A stretch of DNA of 57,905 bases from Terrimicrobiaceae bacterium (GTDB lineage Bacteria > Verrucomicrobiota > Verrucomicrobiia > Chthoniobacterales > Terrimicrobiaceae). The notes beneath the pieces were generated by a model, which was not told the DNA's origin, searched no databases, and saw only the letters and a program-made list of their open reading frames with translations. Positions within the stretch are counted from its first letter, which is position 1. Each line of letters starts with the position of its first letter. Positions 27,108 through 34,734 of the stretch are shown piece by piece. The position numbers and the translations under genes were made by a program. The DNA is taken from the NCBI GenBank assembly GCA_021463905.1, contig JAJTZA010000014.1, forward strand, positions 1-57,905, given 5' to 3'.

Positions 27108-28640
27108 TCAGCGGTTGTTCACGCTGACTTTGTTCAATTCCAGAGTGGTGCCGATGCTGCGGGCGTATTCTGCGCGGGCGATGATGTGATCGGCCCGGGC
27201 GCGCAGTTCGTTGGCTTCGGCGGTGGCGAGGTCGCGCTGGAATTGCAGGACCTCGAAGGTCGTGCTCGTGCCACTGGCCAGCCGCGCCTGCGCCGCATCC
27301 AGCGTGGCTGCCGCAAACTCCCGCGCCGAGCGGCTGGCCTCGATGCGCTTGGCCGTGGTGACGATCTGACCGGCAGCATTGTCGGCCTCAACAAGAATCT
27401 GTTGCTCGAGACGCTTGAGTCCCACCAACGCCTGCGCGGTCTCCAGTTTGGAGGCTTCGAGCGTCCCTGTCCCCTCGCGATTGGGAATGGGCACATTGAA
27501 AACCGCTCCCACGCTCCAGGAGTAATTGACATCATCCTGCCCGACCACGCGGCTCATGGCCTCGGAGAGTCCTTTATCAATGCCATTCAGTCCAAAGCTG
27601 GCGAGAAGGTCCAGCCTAGGCAGAGCCTGATTCCGGGTGAAGACCACATTGATTTGCCGCTTTTGAAGATCGAGGAGGCTCTGCCGGTAATCCGGCCTCA
27701 ACTCGAACGCGCGGGCAAATTCCTTTTTGCGGTCCGGTGTCGGTGCGGGCGGCAGCCGGGGCGGAGCCGGAACCACCCGGATGTCGAAAAGTCCGGTGAT
27801 TTCATTGGTGATCAACTGCTTCAAAAAGTTTTCGTTGTCGGCCACCGAGCGTTCGGCGACGAGGACACGTTCCTCACGCGAGGCCAGATCCGCGCGCGCC
27901 TGCAGGACATCAAGGGGCGCCATGACGCCAATTTCCGCGCGCTTGGAATTGTCTTTCACCAGTTGGGCGGCCAGATCGCGCGACCGAACTTCCACGGCCA
28001 GATTTTCGATGGCAAAACACAGCTCGCTGTAAGTACGGATGCAATCGGTGACGACATCAATGGCCACGCCCTGCAATTGCCAGACAGAAATCGCGCGATC
28101 CGCGCGGGCAATCCGGATCGAGGCCAGGTTGGTGTCAGTACCGAAGTTTTTCAAAAGGGGCTGGACGATACCCGCGCCAAAAAACGATTCGTAGCGGGTG
28201 TAGTCCGGTGTGCGCTGGTTGGAATCGTCCCACCGGAGCGAATAGCCAAGATCATAGGTCAGCCCCCAGGGAGTCAGCCCGGTGATGGAGGAATCCGCGA
28301 GGTTGCCCTGAGTGCGCGCAAACAGGTCCTGGGTCGCGGAACCGAGGCCCGGCGTCACCACTTCCAGGTTGGGGTTCAGAGTGCGCAGCTCCTGGTTGTT
28401 TTCATCATGAGTCAGCGAAAGTTCGAGCACCGGATCAAACTTCCCCGAAGCGGCCTTCTGACGCGCCTTCGCAATCTTCGGACCAAAGGTCTCCCCCTCA
28501 ATCCGAAAATTCTTTTGGAGCGCCATTCGTACTGCTGAGTGCAAATCCACGTTGAGAATCTCGACCTCCTGCGCCGCCACCGGCCAGACCCAGCCCGCTA
28601 AAAATACCGCCACACAAATCGTTCGCCAGTGCCCCATCAT
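27108..28640 (-). CDS. TolC-family outer-membrane efflux protein
   Basis: Signal peptide; VEILNVDLHSAVRMALQKNFRIEGE; paired coiled-coil repeats with LLDLQKRQINVVFTRNQALPRLDLLASFGLNG. Confidence 0.88.
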   Translation of the reverse strand: MMGHWRTICVAVFLAGWVWPVAAQEVEILNVDLHSAVRMALQKNFRIEGETFGPKIAKARQKAASGKFDPVLELSLTHDENNQELRTLNPNLEVVTPGLGSATQDLFARTQGNLADSSITGLTPWGLTYDLGYSLRWDDSNQRTPDYTRYESFFGAGIVQPLLKNFGTDTNLASIRIARADRAISVWQLQGVAIDVVTDCIRTYSELCFAIENLAVEVRSRDLAAQLVKDNSKRAEIGVMAPLDVLQARADLASREERVLVAERSVADNENFLKQLITNEITGLFDIRVVPAPPRLPPAPTPDRKKEFARAFELRPDYRQSLLDLQKRQINVVFTRNQALPRLDLLASFGLNGIDKGLSEAMSRVVGQDDVNYSWSVGAVFNVPIPNREGTGTLEASKLETAQALVGLKRLEQQILVEADNAAGQIVTTAKRIEASRSAREFAAATLDAAQARLASGTSTTFEVLQFQRDLATAEANELRARADHIIARAEYARSIGTTLELNKVSVNNR

Positions 28641-28740
28641 GCAATGAACATAAAATGCCCCATTCCCACGCCCCGCGCAAAGTCATTTTCCCTCCTCCCG
28701 GATGGAAATCCTCTCGTCATGCGCGGTGGTTTCGGTTCCC

Positions 28741-29496
28741 ATGGACAGGGTGGCTGATTTTTCCATTGTCATTCCTTGTCGCAATGAACGCTCGCGCCTG
28801 CCCGCCACGCTGGTGTCGCTGCGAAATTTTTTTGATGCCTTCTCCCTCGTTGGGGAGGCAATCGTGGTTGTTGAGAAAGGCGATGATGGCACCGAGGTGC
28901 TGGCGGCGGAGGCGGCGGAGGCGGACCCGCGCATCCGCGTCGTGGCCAATCCGGTTGCCCGAGGCAAGGGATATGCGGTAAAAACCGGGATGCAGGCCGC
29001 ACAAGGCGGGGTTCAATTTTTTATGGATGTGGATTTGAGCGTTCCCCTCGATTTTGTGCCCCGTTTTCTCGCAGAGACATCTCGCGGCGCGGAGGTCGTC
29101 ATTGGGAGCCGCCGCCATCCGCAGAGTGTCATTGTTCGGAGCCAGCCCCTCCGCCGGGTTTTGGCCGGTCGCGCATTCAATTGGTGCCTGCGACTTTGCC
29201 GGGCCACGCCCTTCAAGGACACGCAATGCGGGTTCAAGGCCTTCACCCAGACAGCAGCCCAGGCGGTTTTTTCGCACCTCTCCGTGGATGGGTTTGGCTT
29301 CGATGTGGAAGCTCTGGCGCTCGCCGGGCGGTACGGGTTCCGGATTGTCGAGCTTCCCGTGGAATGGACGGACGGTGCCGGATCCAAAGTCCAACCGCTC
29401 AGCGACGGATTGCGCGCATTCTTTGACGCGACCCGCGCCGCCCGGCGCATCCGACGATTGCCCGCCAGGGATTTTCAACTCTCCAACCCATCATGA
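28741..29496 (+). CDS. Glycosyltransferase family 2 (dolichyl-phosphate glucosyltransferase-like)
   Basis: FSIVIPCRNERSRLPATLVSL, RGKGYAVKTGMQAAQGGVQFFMDVDLSVPLDFVPRFL, TPFKDTQCGFKAFT, DGFGFDVEALALAGRYGFRIVELPVEW. Confidence 0.92.
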   Translation: MDRVADFSIVIPCRNERSRLPATLVSLRNFFDAFSLVGEAIVVVEKGDDGTEVLAAEAAEADPRIRVVANPVARGKGYAVKTGMQAAQGGVQFFMDVDLSVPLDFVPRFLAETSRGAEVVIGSRRHPQSVIVRSQPLRRVLAGRAFNWCLRLCRATPFKDTQCGFKAFTQTAAQAVFSHLSVDGFGFDVEALALAGRYGFRIVELPVEWTDGAGSKVQPLSDGLRAFFDATRAARRIRRLPARDFQLSNPS

Positions 29497-29996
29497 AAAA
29501 ATTGGTGCATCACTGGATGGGACTCTCGAAGCGCATCCTCGACATTCGCGATACCCCTCATGCGATTGCCGGAGGGGTGGCGGTCGGGATTTTTATGGGC
29601 TTCACCCCGCTCTTTGGCCTCAAAACCCTGCTCTGCCTGGGAATCGCATGGGTGCTGCGCTTCAACGTTCTGGCAGCCGTGATCGCCGTGTGCCTCCACG
29701 ATATTGTCACTCCGTTCTGGCCGCTGCTGCTGCGATGGCAATACCAAATCGGATTCTGGATTTTAAGCCACCCGCACCGCCTCCCACCCACATTGTCATT
29801 CCACCATTTACACCCCAGCCAGTGGATGCAATGGACAACATTTTTGAGTGTGGGTCTGCCGCTGCTGCTCGGCTCGGTCGTCCTGGCGCTGCCCTCCGGC
29901 CTTGTCGCCTATGCCCTCACCCGCTGGATCGTCGCGCGCAGGCTCATATCCCGCTCTCGTCGAGAGCTTCCCGAGCCACCCGAAGGGTCTCCGTGA
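29493..29996 (+). CDS. DUF2062-domain membrane protein
   Basis: TPHAIAGGVAVGIFMGFTPLFGLKTLLCLGIAWVLRFNVLAAVIAVCLHDIVTPFWPLLLRWQYQIGFWIL. Confidence 0.85.
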   Translation: MKKLVHHWMGLSKRILDIRDTPHAIAGGVAVGIFMGFTPLFGLKTLLCLGIAWVLRFNVLAAVIAVCLHDIVTPFWPLLLRWQYQIGFWILSHPHRLPPTLSFHHLHPSQWMQWTTFLSVGLPLLLGSVVLALPSGLVAYALTRWIVARRLISRSRRELPEPPEGSP

Positions 29997-29998
29997 TG
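29937..29998. repeat. Left copy of 62-bp direct repeat flanking the TA cassette
   Basis: Identical to 30707-30768 except 29947 (t) vs 30717 (a); contains perfect dyad GCTCTCG-T-CGAGAGC (29953-29967). Confidence 0.95.
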
Positions 29999-30016
29999 CC
30001 TTGAAGAAAAATTCGC

Positions 30017-30424
30017 TTAGGATGGTTTCACTCGAAAACCTGCTGCGGAGAAATGTTGGTCAAAGGCAAAAACTTCCCGAATGTTTTCTCGTTTCATAAG
30101 AGTGAAGGACACGCAGTCGGTATAGGAAACGCCTTGATCCGCAAATTTCCGCATCAACTTGAACGCTTCTTGATAATCGTCCGGCAAGGCGGACAACCAT
30201 TCAATGCCAGCCGCGAGAACATCCCCTCCCCAATCCGCCGCCCATGCGTAATGAACCCGGCGACCCAAAAGCGTTGCTGTTTCATCCAACACATGCTCCG
30301 TTGAATAAAGTCGGAATCCCCCGTCGGCAATTTGTGTCCAAAACATCACCGCATCCCGGTGATGTTGATCCGCAACAATCTCCTTGGCAAGAAAGGCACC
30401 CGTATCCACGAAGAGCTTTTTCAT
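30017..30424 (-). CDS. PIN-domain protein (VapC-like toxin)
   Basis: MKKLFVDTGAFLAKEIVADQHHRDAV...YSTEHVLDETATLLGRRV...GVSYTDCVSFTLMKRENIREVFAFDQHFSAAGF: PIN acidic residues D7, E, D, D. Confidence 0.88.
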   Translation of the reverse strand: MKKLFVDTGAFLAKEIVADQHHRDAVMFWTQIADGGFRLYSTEHVLDETATLLGRRVHYAWAADWGGDVLAAGIEWLSALPDDYQEAFKLMRKFADQGVSYTDCVSFTLMKRENIREVFAFDQHFSAAGFRVKPS

Positions 30425-30639
30425 GCTCCGTAGAGCTCTCGATCATGATTAACGGAAAGGTCGTCGGGCACGTCTCCCTTCCAAGGCTTACGGGTAAAAA
30501 ATGCCGGCTTGTGGGATTGAGGGACAACGGGCTGAAGACGACGACGTATGAGCTCGCCAAGAGAAAGCCCCTGAGAACGTGCCTCAAGAATTGCCGCCCG
30601 GCGCAAATCTTCTGGTAATAGAATTGTTGTCCTATGCAT
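30421..30639 (-). CDS. RHH/CopG-like antitoxin
   Basis: MHRTTILLPEDLRRAAILEARSQGLSLGELIRRRL at the N-terminus; 4-nt overlap with the PIN gene. Confidence 0.78.
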   Translation of the reverse strand: MHRTTILLPEDLRRAAILEARSQGLSLGELIRRRLQPVVPQSHKPAFFTRKPWKGDVPDDLSVNHDRELYGA

Positions 30640-30706
30640 GCGCATAAATAACCATATGGCTCCATTGCCGTCAAGAAGAGATTGATGAACCCTCAATCCT
30701 GCGCAA

Positions 30707-30768
30707 CGCAGGCTCAAATCCCGCTCTCGTCGAGAGCTTCCCGAGCCACCCGAAGGGTCTCCGTGATG
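30707..30768. repeat. Right copy of 62-bp direct repeat (covers hemL 3' end)
   Basis: See 29937-29998; dyad at 30723-30737. Confidence 0.95.
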
Positions 30769-31988
30769 TCCTCCGGGGAGTGTGCCAGTGAAAGGAAGGC
30801 CGTCTCAAACTGCGAGGGGGGCAGGTACACGCCGCGTCGCAGGCAGCCATGAAAAAACCGAGCGAAGGCGGCGGTATCATTTGCCCGTGCTTCCGTGAGG
30901 TTGCGGATCGGCCCGTTCTGGAAGTGTAGGCAGAACATCGAACCGAGCCGGTGCAGGGTGAGCGGTTTCCCGGCGATGGCCTCCTGCAGGCCCGTCTCCA
31001 GCAACTGTCCGGTGCTTTCGAGGCGTGCCCATGCGTCCTGTCGCTGCAGGCTCCGCAGTTGTGCCAAGCCGGCTGCCATTGCCAGGGGGTTTCCGGAAAG
31101 CGTTCCCGCCTGATACACCGGGCCGTCCGGCGAGAGACTGTCCATGATCTCCGCGCGCCCGCCAAATGCCCCCACCGGCAACCCTCCACCAAGGATTTTG
31201 CCTAGGGCCGTCAAATCCGGCATAACTCCAAACACTTCCTGCGCCCCGCCAGCCGCCACGCGAAACCCGGTCATCACCTCGTCAAAAATAAGCAACGCGC
31301 CTTCTTCCAAGCAGATGCGACGGAGTGCTTCAAGGAATCCCGGTTCGGGCAAATAGAGGCCTGCATTGGCGGGCACCGGCTCGGTAATAATCGCGGCAAT
31401 CTCGCCGGGATGCTCACGAAATGCCCGCCGCACCGCTTCCTCATCGTTGAATGGCAGGGAAAGGGTCAGCCTCGCCAGCGCCTCGGGAATCCCCGCACTA
31501 TCCGGCTGCCCATGCGTGAGCGCCCCGCTTCCGGCCCGAACCAATAACGAATCCACATGGCCGTGATAGCAGCCTTCGAATTTGATGATTTTGTCCCGCC
31601 CGGTGAATCCGCGGGCCAGCCTCACGCAGGACATCGTGGCCTCGGTTCCGCTGTTGACCATGCGGACTTTTTCCACGGAGGGCACCCATGCGCAGACCAC
31701 CTCTGCCATTTCGACTTCGAGCGGATGGGGGGTTCCAAAACTCATCCCTGCGGCTGCCGCGTCCTGAACCACCGCCACGACTTCTGCGGGCGCATGGCCC
31801 AAAATCGCGGGGCCCCACGTTCCCACATAGTCAAGGAGTTCCCTCCCCTCGACGGTCTCGAGCCGGCTCCCCCGGGCGGCTCTGACAAAAAACGGTTCGC
31901 CACCCACTCCGCGGAAGGCCCGTGCAGGCGAGTTGACCCCTCCCGGTATCCGGCGCAGTGCCGCTTGAAACCACCCGGCAGAGGTCAT
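30714..31988 (-). CDS. hemL: Glutamate-1-semialdehyde 2,1-aminomutase
   Basis: RIPGGVNSPARAFRGVGGEPFF, MVNSGTEATMSCVRLARGFTGRDKIIKFEGCYHGHVDSLLVRAGSG, LIFDEVMTGFRVA, LGKILGGGLPVGAFGG, YQAGTLSGNPLAMAAG. Confidence 0.96.
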   Translation of the reverse strand: MTSAGWFQAALRRIPGGVNSPARAFRGVGGEPFFVRAARGSRLETVEGRELLDYVGTWGPAILGHAPAEVVAVVQDAAAAGMSFGTPHPLEVEMAEVVCAWVPSVEKVRMVNSGTEATMSCVRLARGFTGRDKIIKFEGCYHGHVDSLLVRAGSGALTHGQPDSAGIPEALARLTLSLPFNDEEAVRRAFREHPGEIAAIITEPVPANAGLYLPEPGFLEALRRICLEEGALLIFDEVMTGFRVAAGGAQEVFGVMPDLTALGKILGGGLPVGAFGGRAEIMDSLSPDGPVYQAGTLSGNPLAMAAGLAQLRSLQRQDAWARLESTGQLLETGLQEAIAGKPLTLHRLGSMFCLHFQNGPIRNLTEARANDTAAFARFFHGCLRRGVYLPPSQFETAFLSLAHSPEDITETLRVAREALDESGI

Positions 31989-32036
31989 TCTCCAGGTCGG
32001 CAGGGAGAAAACGCCATGAGGCGACCCGTCACCGAT

Positions 32037-32645
32037 TCACTTGCCACCGCGCCGCTCGGCCTCTTTTTTGATCGCGGTGACGGTCTGCTTGGCCTCACCC
32101 AATGCGGCAAATTTGACCAGTACGGCCAGCGAGGACTTGGGTTTCACAAAGTTGGTGTAGCGCAGCAGCGAGCCGCCGCGATAGGGCTCGACACGAAACT
32201 CCCCGGTCGAGACTTCCGCCAGCTCGGACTCGATAAGATTCCAGCGTACGAGCAATACCTCGTCTTCACGCGAATAGATGTTGCGGACTGTACTGCTGGA
32301 TTTTCCAACCATGGGCATCGAGGATGTGTAGCGCACGTGGTAGGTGTTTTTATCCGGCTGCTCGAGGATATCGGCAGCGACCAGGTTGGGAATATACGAG
32401 GAGGCTCCTGGATAATCGCGAAAAACGGCCTCCACGTCCCTGACGGGTGCATTAATGATCGAATACACTTGCAGGCGCGGCCACGGGCCGCCGGGGACTT
32501 CGGTGGGGATGGCCACGAGTTTACCTGCATTGAGTGTGGCCACCTGTTTGGCATCCAGGTCTTCGAGGATGCCTCCCGCTTGCGCGGTCCATGGCCAGAC
32601 CAGTCCTGTCACCAACAAAGCCAGAAGGAAGCTTTTCATGTCCAA
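32037..32645 (-). CDS. Secreted SRPBCC/START-like protein
   Basis: Signal peptide MKSFLLALLVTGLVWPWTAQA; VYSIINAPVRDVEAVFRDYPGASSYIPNLVAADILEQPDKNTYHVRYTSSMPM. Confidence 0.65.
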   Translation of the reverse strand: MDMKSFLLALLVTGLVWPWTAQAGGILEDLDAKQVATLNAGKLVAIPTEVPGGPWPRLQVYSIINAPVRDVEAVFRDYPGASSYIPNLVAADILEQPDKNTYHVRYTSSMPMVGKSSSTVRNIYSREDEVLLVRWNLIESELAEVSTGEFRVEPYRGGSLLRYTNFVKPKSSLAVLVKFAALGEAKQTVTAIKKEAERRGGK

Positions 32646-32669
32646 TGCTCAGATGGGTCTGCTGCGGTG

Positions 32670-34670
32670 TCAAGCCGACTCGAGGTCCAGCCATGCGATT
32701 TCTTCGGGGGTCAGGGAGACTCCGAGTGCCGGAAGGGAACCCCGTAGCTCGGAAATGCTGCGCGGCCCAATCAGCGGAATCACCGGAAAATCCTGCGCCA
32801 GAACATAGGCCAGTGCGATATTGATCGCTGTGACCCCCTTCTTCTCAGCCAGCTCACGGGCGCGCTCCCGGCGCAGGCGGTTCTCCTCGGAATCCCAACA
32901 CCGAAGGATTTCCCCGGCTGCCACTCCGGTGGCCGGGGCATCCAAAAAATACCCCCGCGCCTGGCTCGACCAGGCCAGAAGCGGGCACTGTGACGCGCGC
33001 AGCCAATCCCGCCACCCGGGGGCACTCGCCGCCTCGCATCCGGCCCAGACCGGCTGCACCATGCGGGCCAGGCTGAAGTTGTTGCTGACTACCGCCAGCG
33101 GGGATTTTCCATGAGCTGCCGCGTAGTCATTGGCTTCACGAACGCGAGCCAGCGTCCAATTCGAGACACCAGCCCGCCCCGCCCGTCCGTCACGGGTCAG
33201 CGCATCCAACGCATCCACAAACTCCCCGACCGGAATGTCGGGATTGTCACGGTGCATCAGATAAAAATCCGCTCCGTGGATTTTGAGTCGTTCGAGGCTT
33301 GTCGCGAGCTGGCGATCGAGGTTCTCCGGATCGCAATACGGCGTGTGCGCGCCCTTGACAATCACCACCGCCTCATCCCGCACACCCCGGTTCTCCAGCC
33401 ACTGACCAAAAAGCTTTTCCATCAGCCCGCCGCCGTAAATGTACGCGGTATCAAACACATTGCCGCCCCGCTCGAAAAAATCATCCGCCATGGCGGCCAT
33501 TTGCGGGAAGGAAGTCTGATTGTCCACGCCCAGTGCCAGCCGCGAGAGTGGCTTCTCAAATCCCGGAATCCTCAGTGTGGGAATCTCCGGGAAACGTCCG
33601 TGCTGGAGCGCCCGTCCGGAAAGCGGTTGCCGACGTGAGGCATGCCCGCCGGTTTCAGGCGGAAACGCAATTTTCGCCGATTCCCGCCAGCGATCCAGCA
33701 CACTCATATTGCCCAGCGTGTCCTCGATGGTCACGGGTGCTTTTGAGGGATCTCCAATCGCCCCGGCAAAGGCGTCCGCCTGCAACGCATACTTGTAAGG
33801 ATTCGGGTCCGTCTCGATGGTCTCCCGCAGCGAACCATCCAAATCAAAAATCTGAATTGGCCCCGGCGGATTCCAAAACTCACGAACCAGGAGCGTCCCC
33901 GTCTCCCCGGAAACCCGCAGGTCGTTTTCCTGCTGGCATGCTGTCCCACACGTCACCTGCGCGATCAGGCCATCCGGAAATTGCAGCAGCGCGCACGCCG
34001 CCGCGTCCACCCCGGTCGGCGCAGGAACCGCCACCCCCGCCACCGTGACCGGCTCCGCCACCGGCTTTCCCGCAGCCGCGCCTGCCACCAAACGGGCCAC
34101 CGAGGTCGTGTAGCAGCCCACATCCAGGATGCCCCCGCCACCGTACTCCGGATCAAACAGACGGCTGTCCGGGTCAAACCCACACCGGCAACTGAAGGTC
34201 GCCTGGATAAAGTGCACCTTCCCGATAACACCCCCGGCAATCAGCTCCGCAATGCGCGCCGTGCGCGGATGGCATCGGTACATGAAAGCCTCCATGAATA
34301 GAACCCCATTGCGTTGTGCCGCCTCGATCGCCACCATCGCGTCGGCGCGGTTTAGCGCGGCCGGCTTTTCGCAGAGCACATGCTTGCCCGCCTCCGCCGC
34401 AAGAATGGCCCAGCGTGCATGTTCCTGGTGCGGCGTGGAAATATAAACAGCCCCGACTTCCGGATCCGCCAACAGATCCTCGTACCGGCCGTGTGCGCGT
34501 ATCCCTCCAAATTTCTCAGAAAATTGCCGTGCAGATTCGGGACTCCGGCTGCCCACCGCCACCAGCCGCCCCCGGTGCGCATGAGGCAGCTCCGAAGCGA
34601 ATTTCCTTGCGATTCTTCCGGTTCCAAGAATCCCCCACAAAAGTTGATGCGAACTCACAATGTCTTCCAT
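32670..34670 (-). CDS. Gfo/Idh/MocA oxidoreductase fused to aldo/keto reductase
   Basis: N-terminal LLWGILGTGRIARKFASEL...STPHQEHARWAILAAEAGKHVLCEKPAALNRADA...GILDVGCYTTSVARL; C-terminal AKR LSRLALGVDNQTSFPQMAAMADDFFERGGNVFDTAYIYGGGLMEKLFGQWL...DFYLMHRDNPDIPVGEFVDAL...GVSNW...ALAYVLAQDFPVIPLIGPRSISEL. Start placed at the ATG at 34670. Confidence 0.9.
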   Translation of the reverse strand: MEDIVSSHQLLWGILGTGRIARKFASELPHAHRGRLVAVGSRSPESARQFSEKFGGIRAHGRYEDLLADPEVGAVYISTPHQEHARWAILAAEAGKHVLCEKPAALNRADAMVAIEAAQRNGVLFMEAFMYRCHPRTARIAELIAGGVIGKVHFIQATFSCRCGFDPDSRLFDPEYGGGGILDVGCYTTSVARLVAGAAAGKPVAEPVTVAGVAVPAPTGVDAAACALLQFPDGLIAQVTCGTACQQENDLRVSGETGTLLVREFWNPPGPIQIFDLDGSLRETIETDPNPYKYALQADAFAGAIGDPSKAPVTIEDTLGNMSVLDRWRESAKIAFPPETGGHASRRQPLSGRALQHGRFPEIPTLRIPGFEKPLSRLALGVDNQTSFPQMAAMADDFFERGGNVFDTAYIYGGGLMEKLFGQWLENRGVRDEAVVIVKGAHTPYCDPENLDRQLATSLERLKIHGADFYLMHRDNPDIPVGEFVDALDALTRDGRAGRAGVSNWTLARVREANDYAAAHGKSPLAVVSNNFSLARMVQPVWAGCEAASAPGWRDWLRASQCPLLAWSSQARGYFLDAPATGVAAGEILRCWDSEENRLRRERARELAEKKGVTAINIALAYVLAQDFPVIPLIGPRSISELRGSLPALGVSLTPEEIAWLDLESA

Positions 34671-34734
34671 CAACAATTTGATGATTGAAATCAAGGGGAA
34701 TCTGATGCGTCCGACAAATGGGCGGTCGGGAACA

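Noticed and set aside
27186-28538. 450-aa plus-strand ORF
   Set aside because: Antisense to the TolC-family gene; shadow ORF of high-GC coding sequence.
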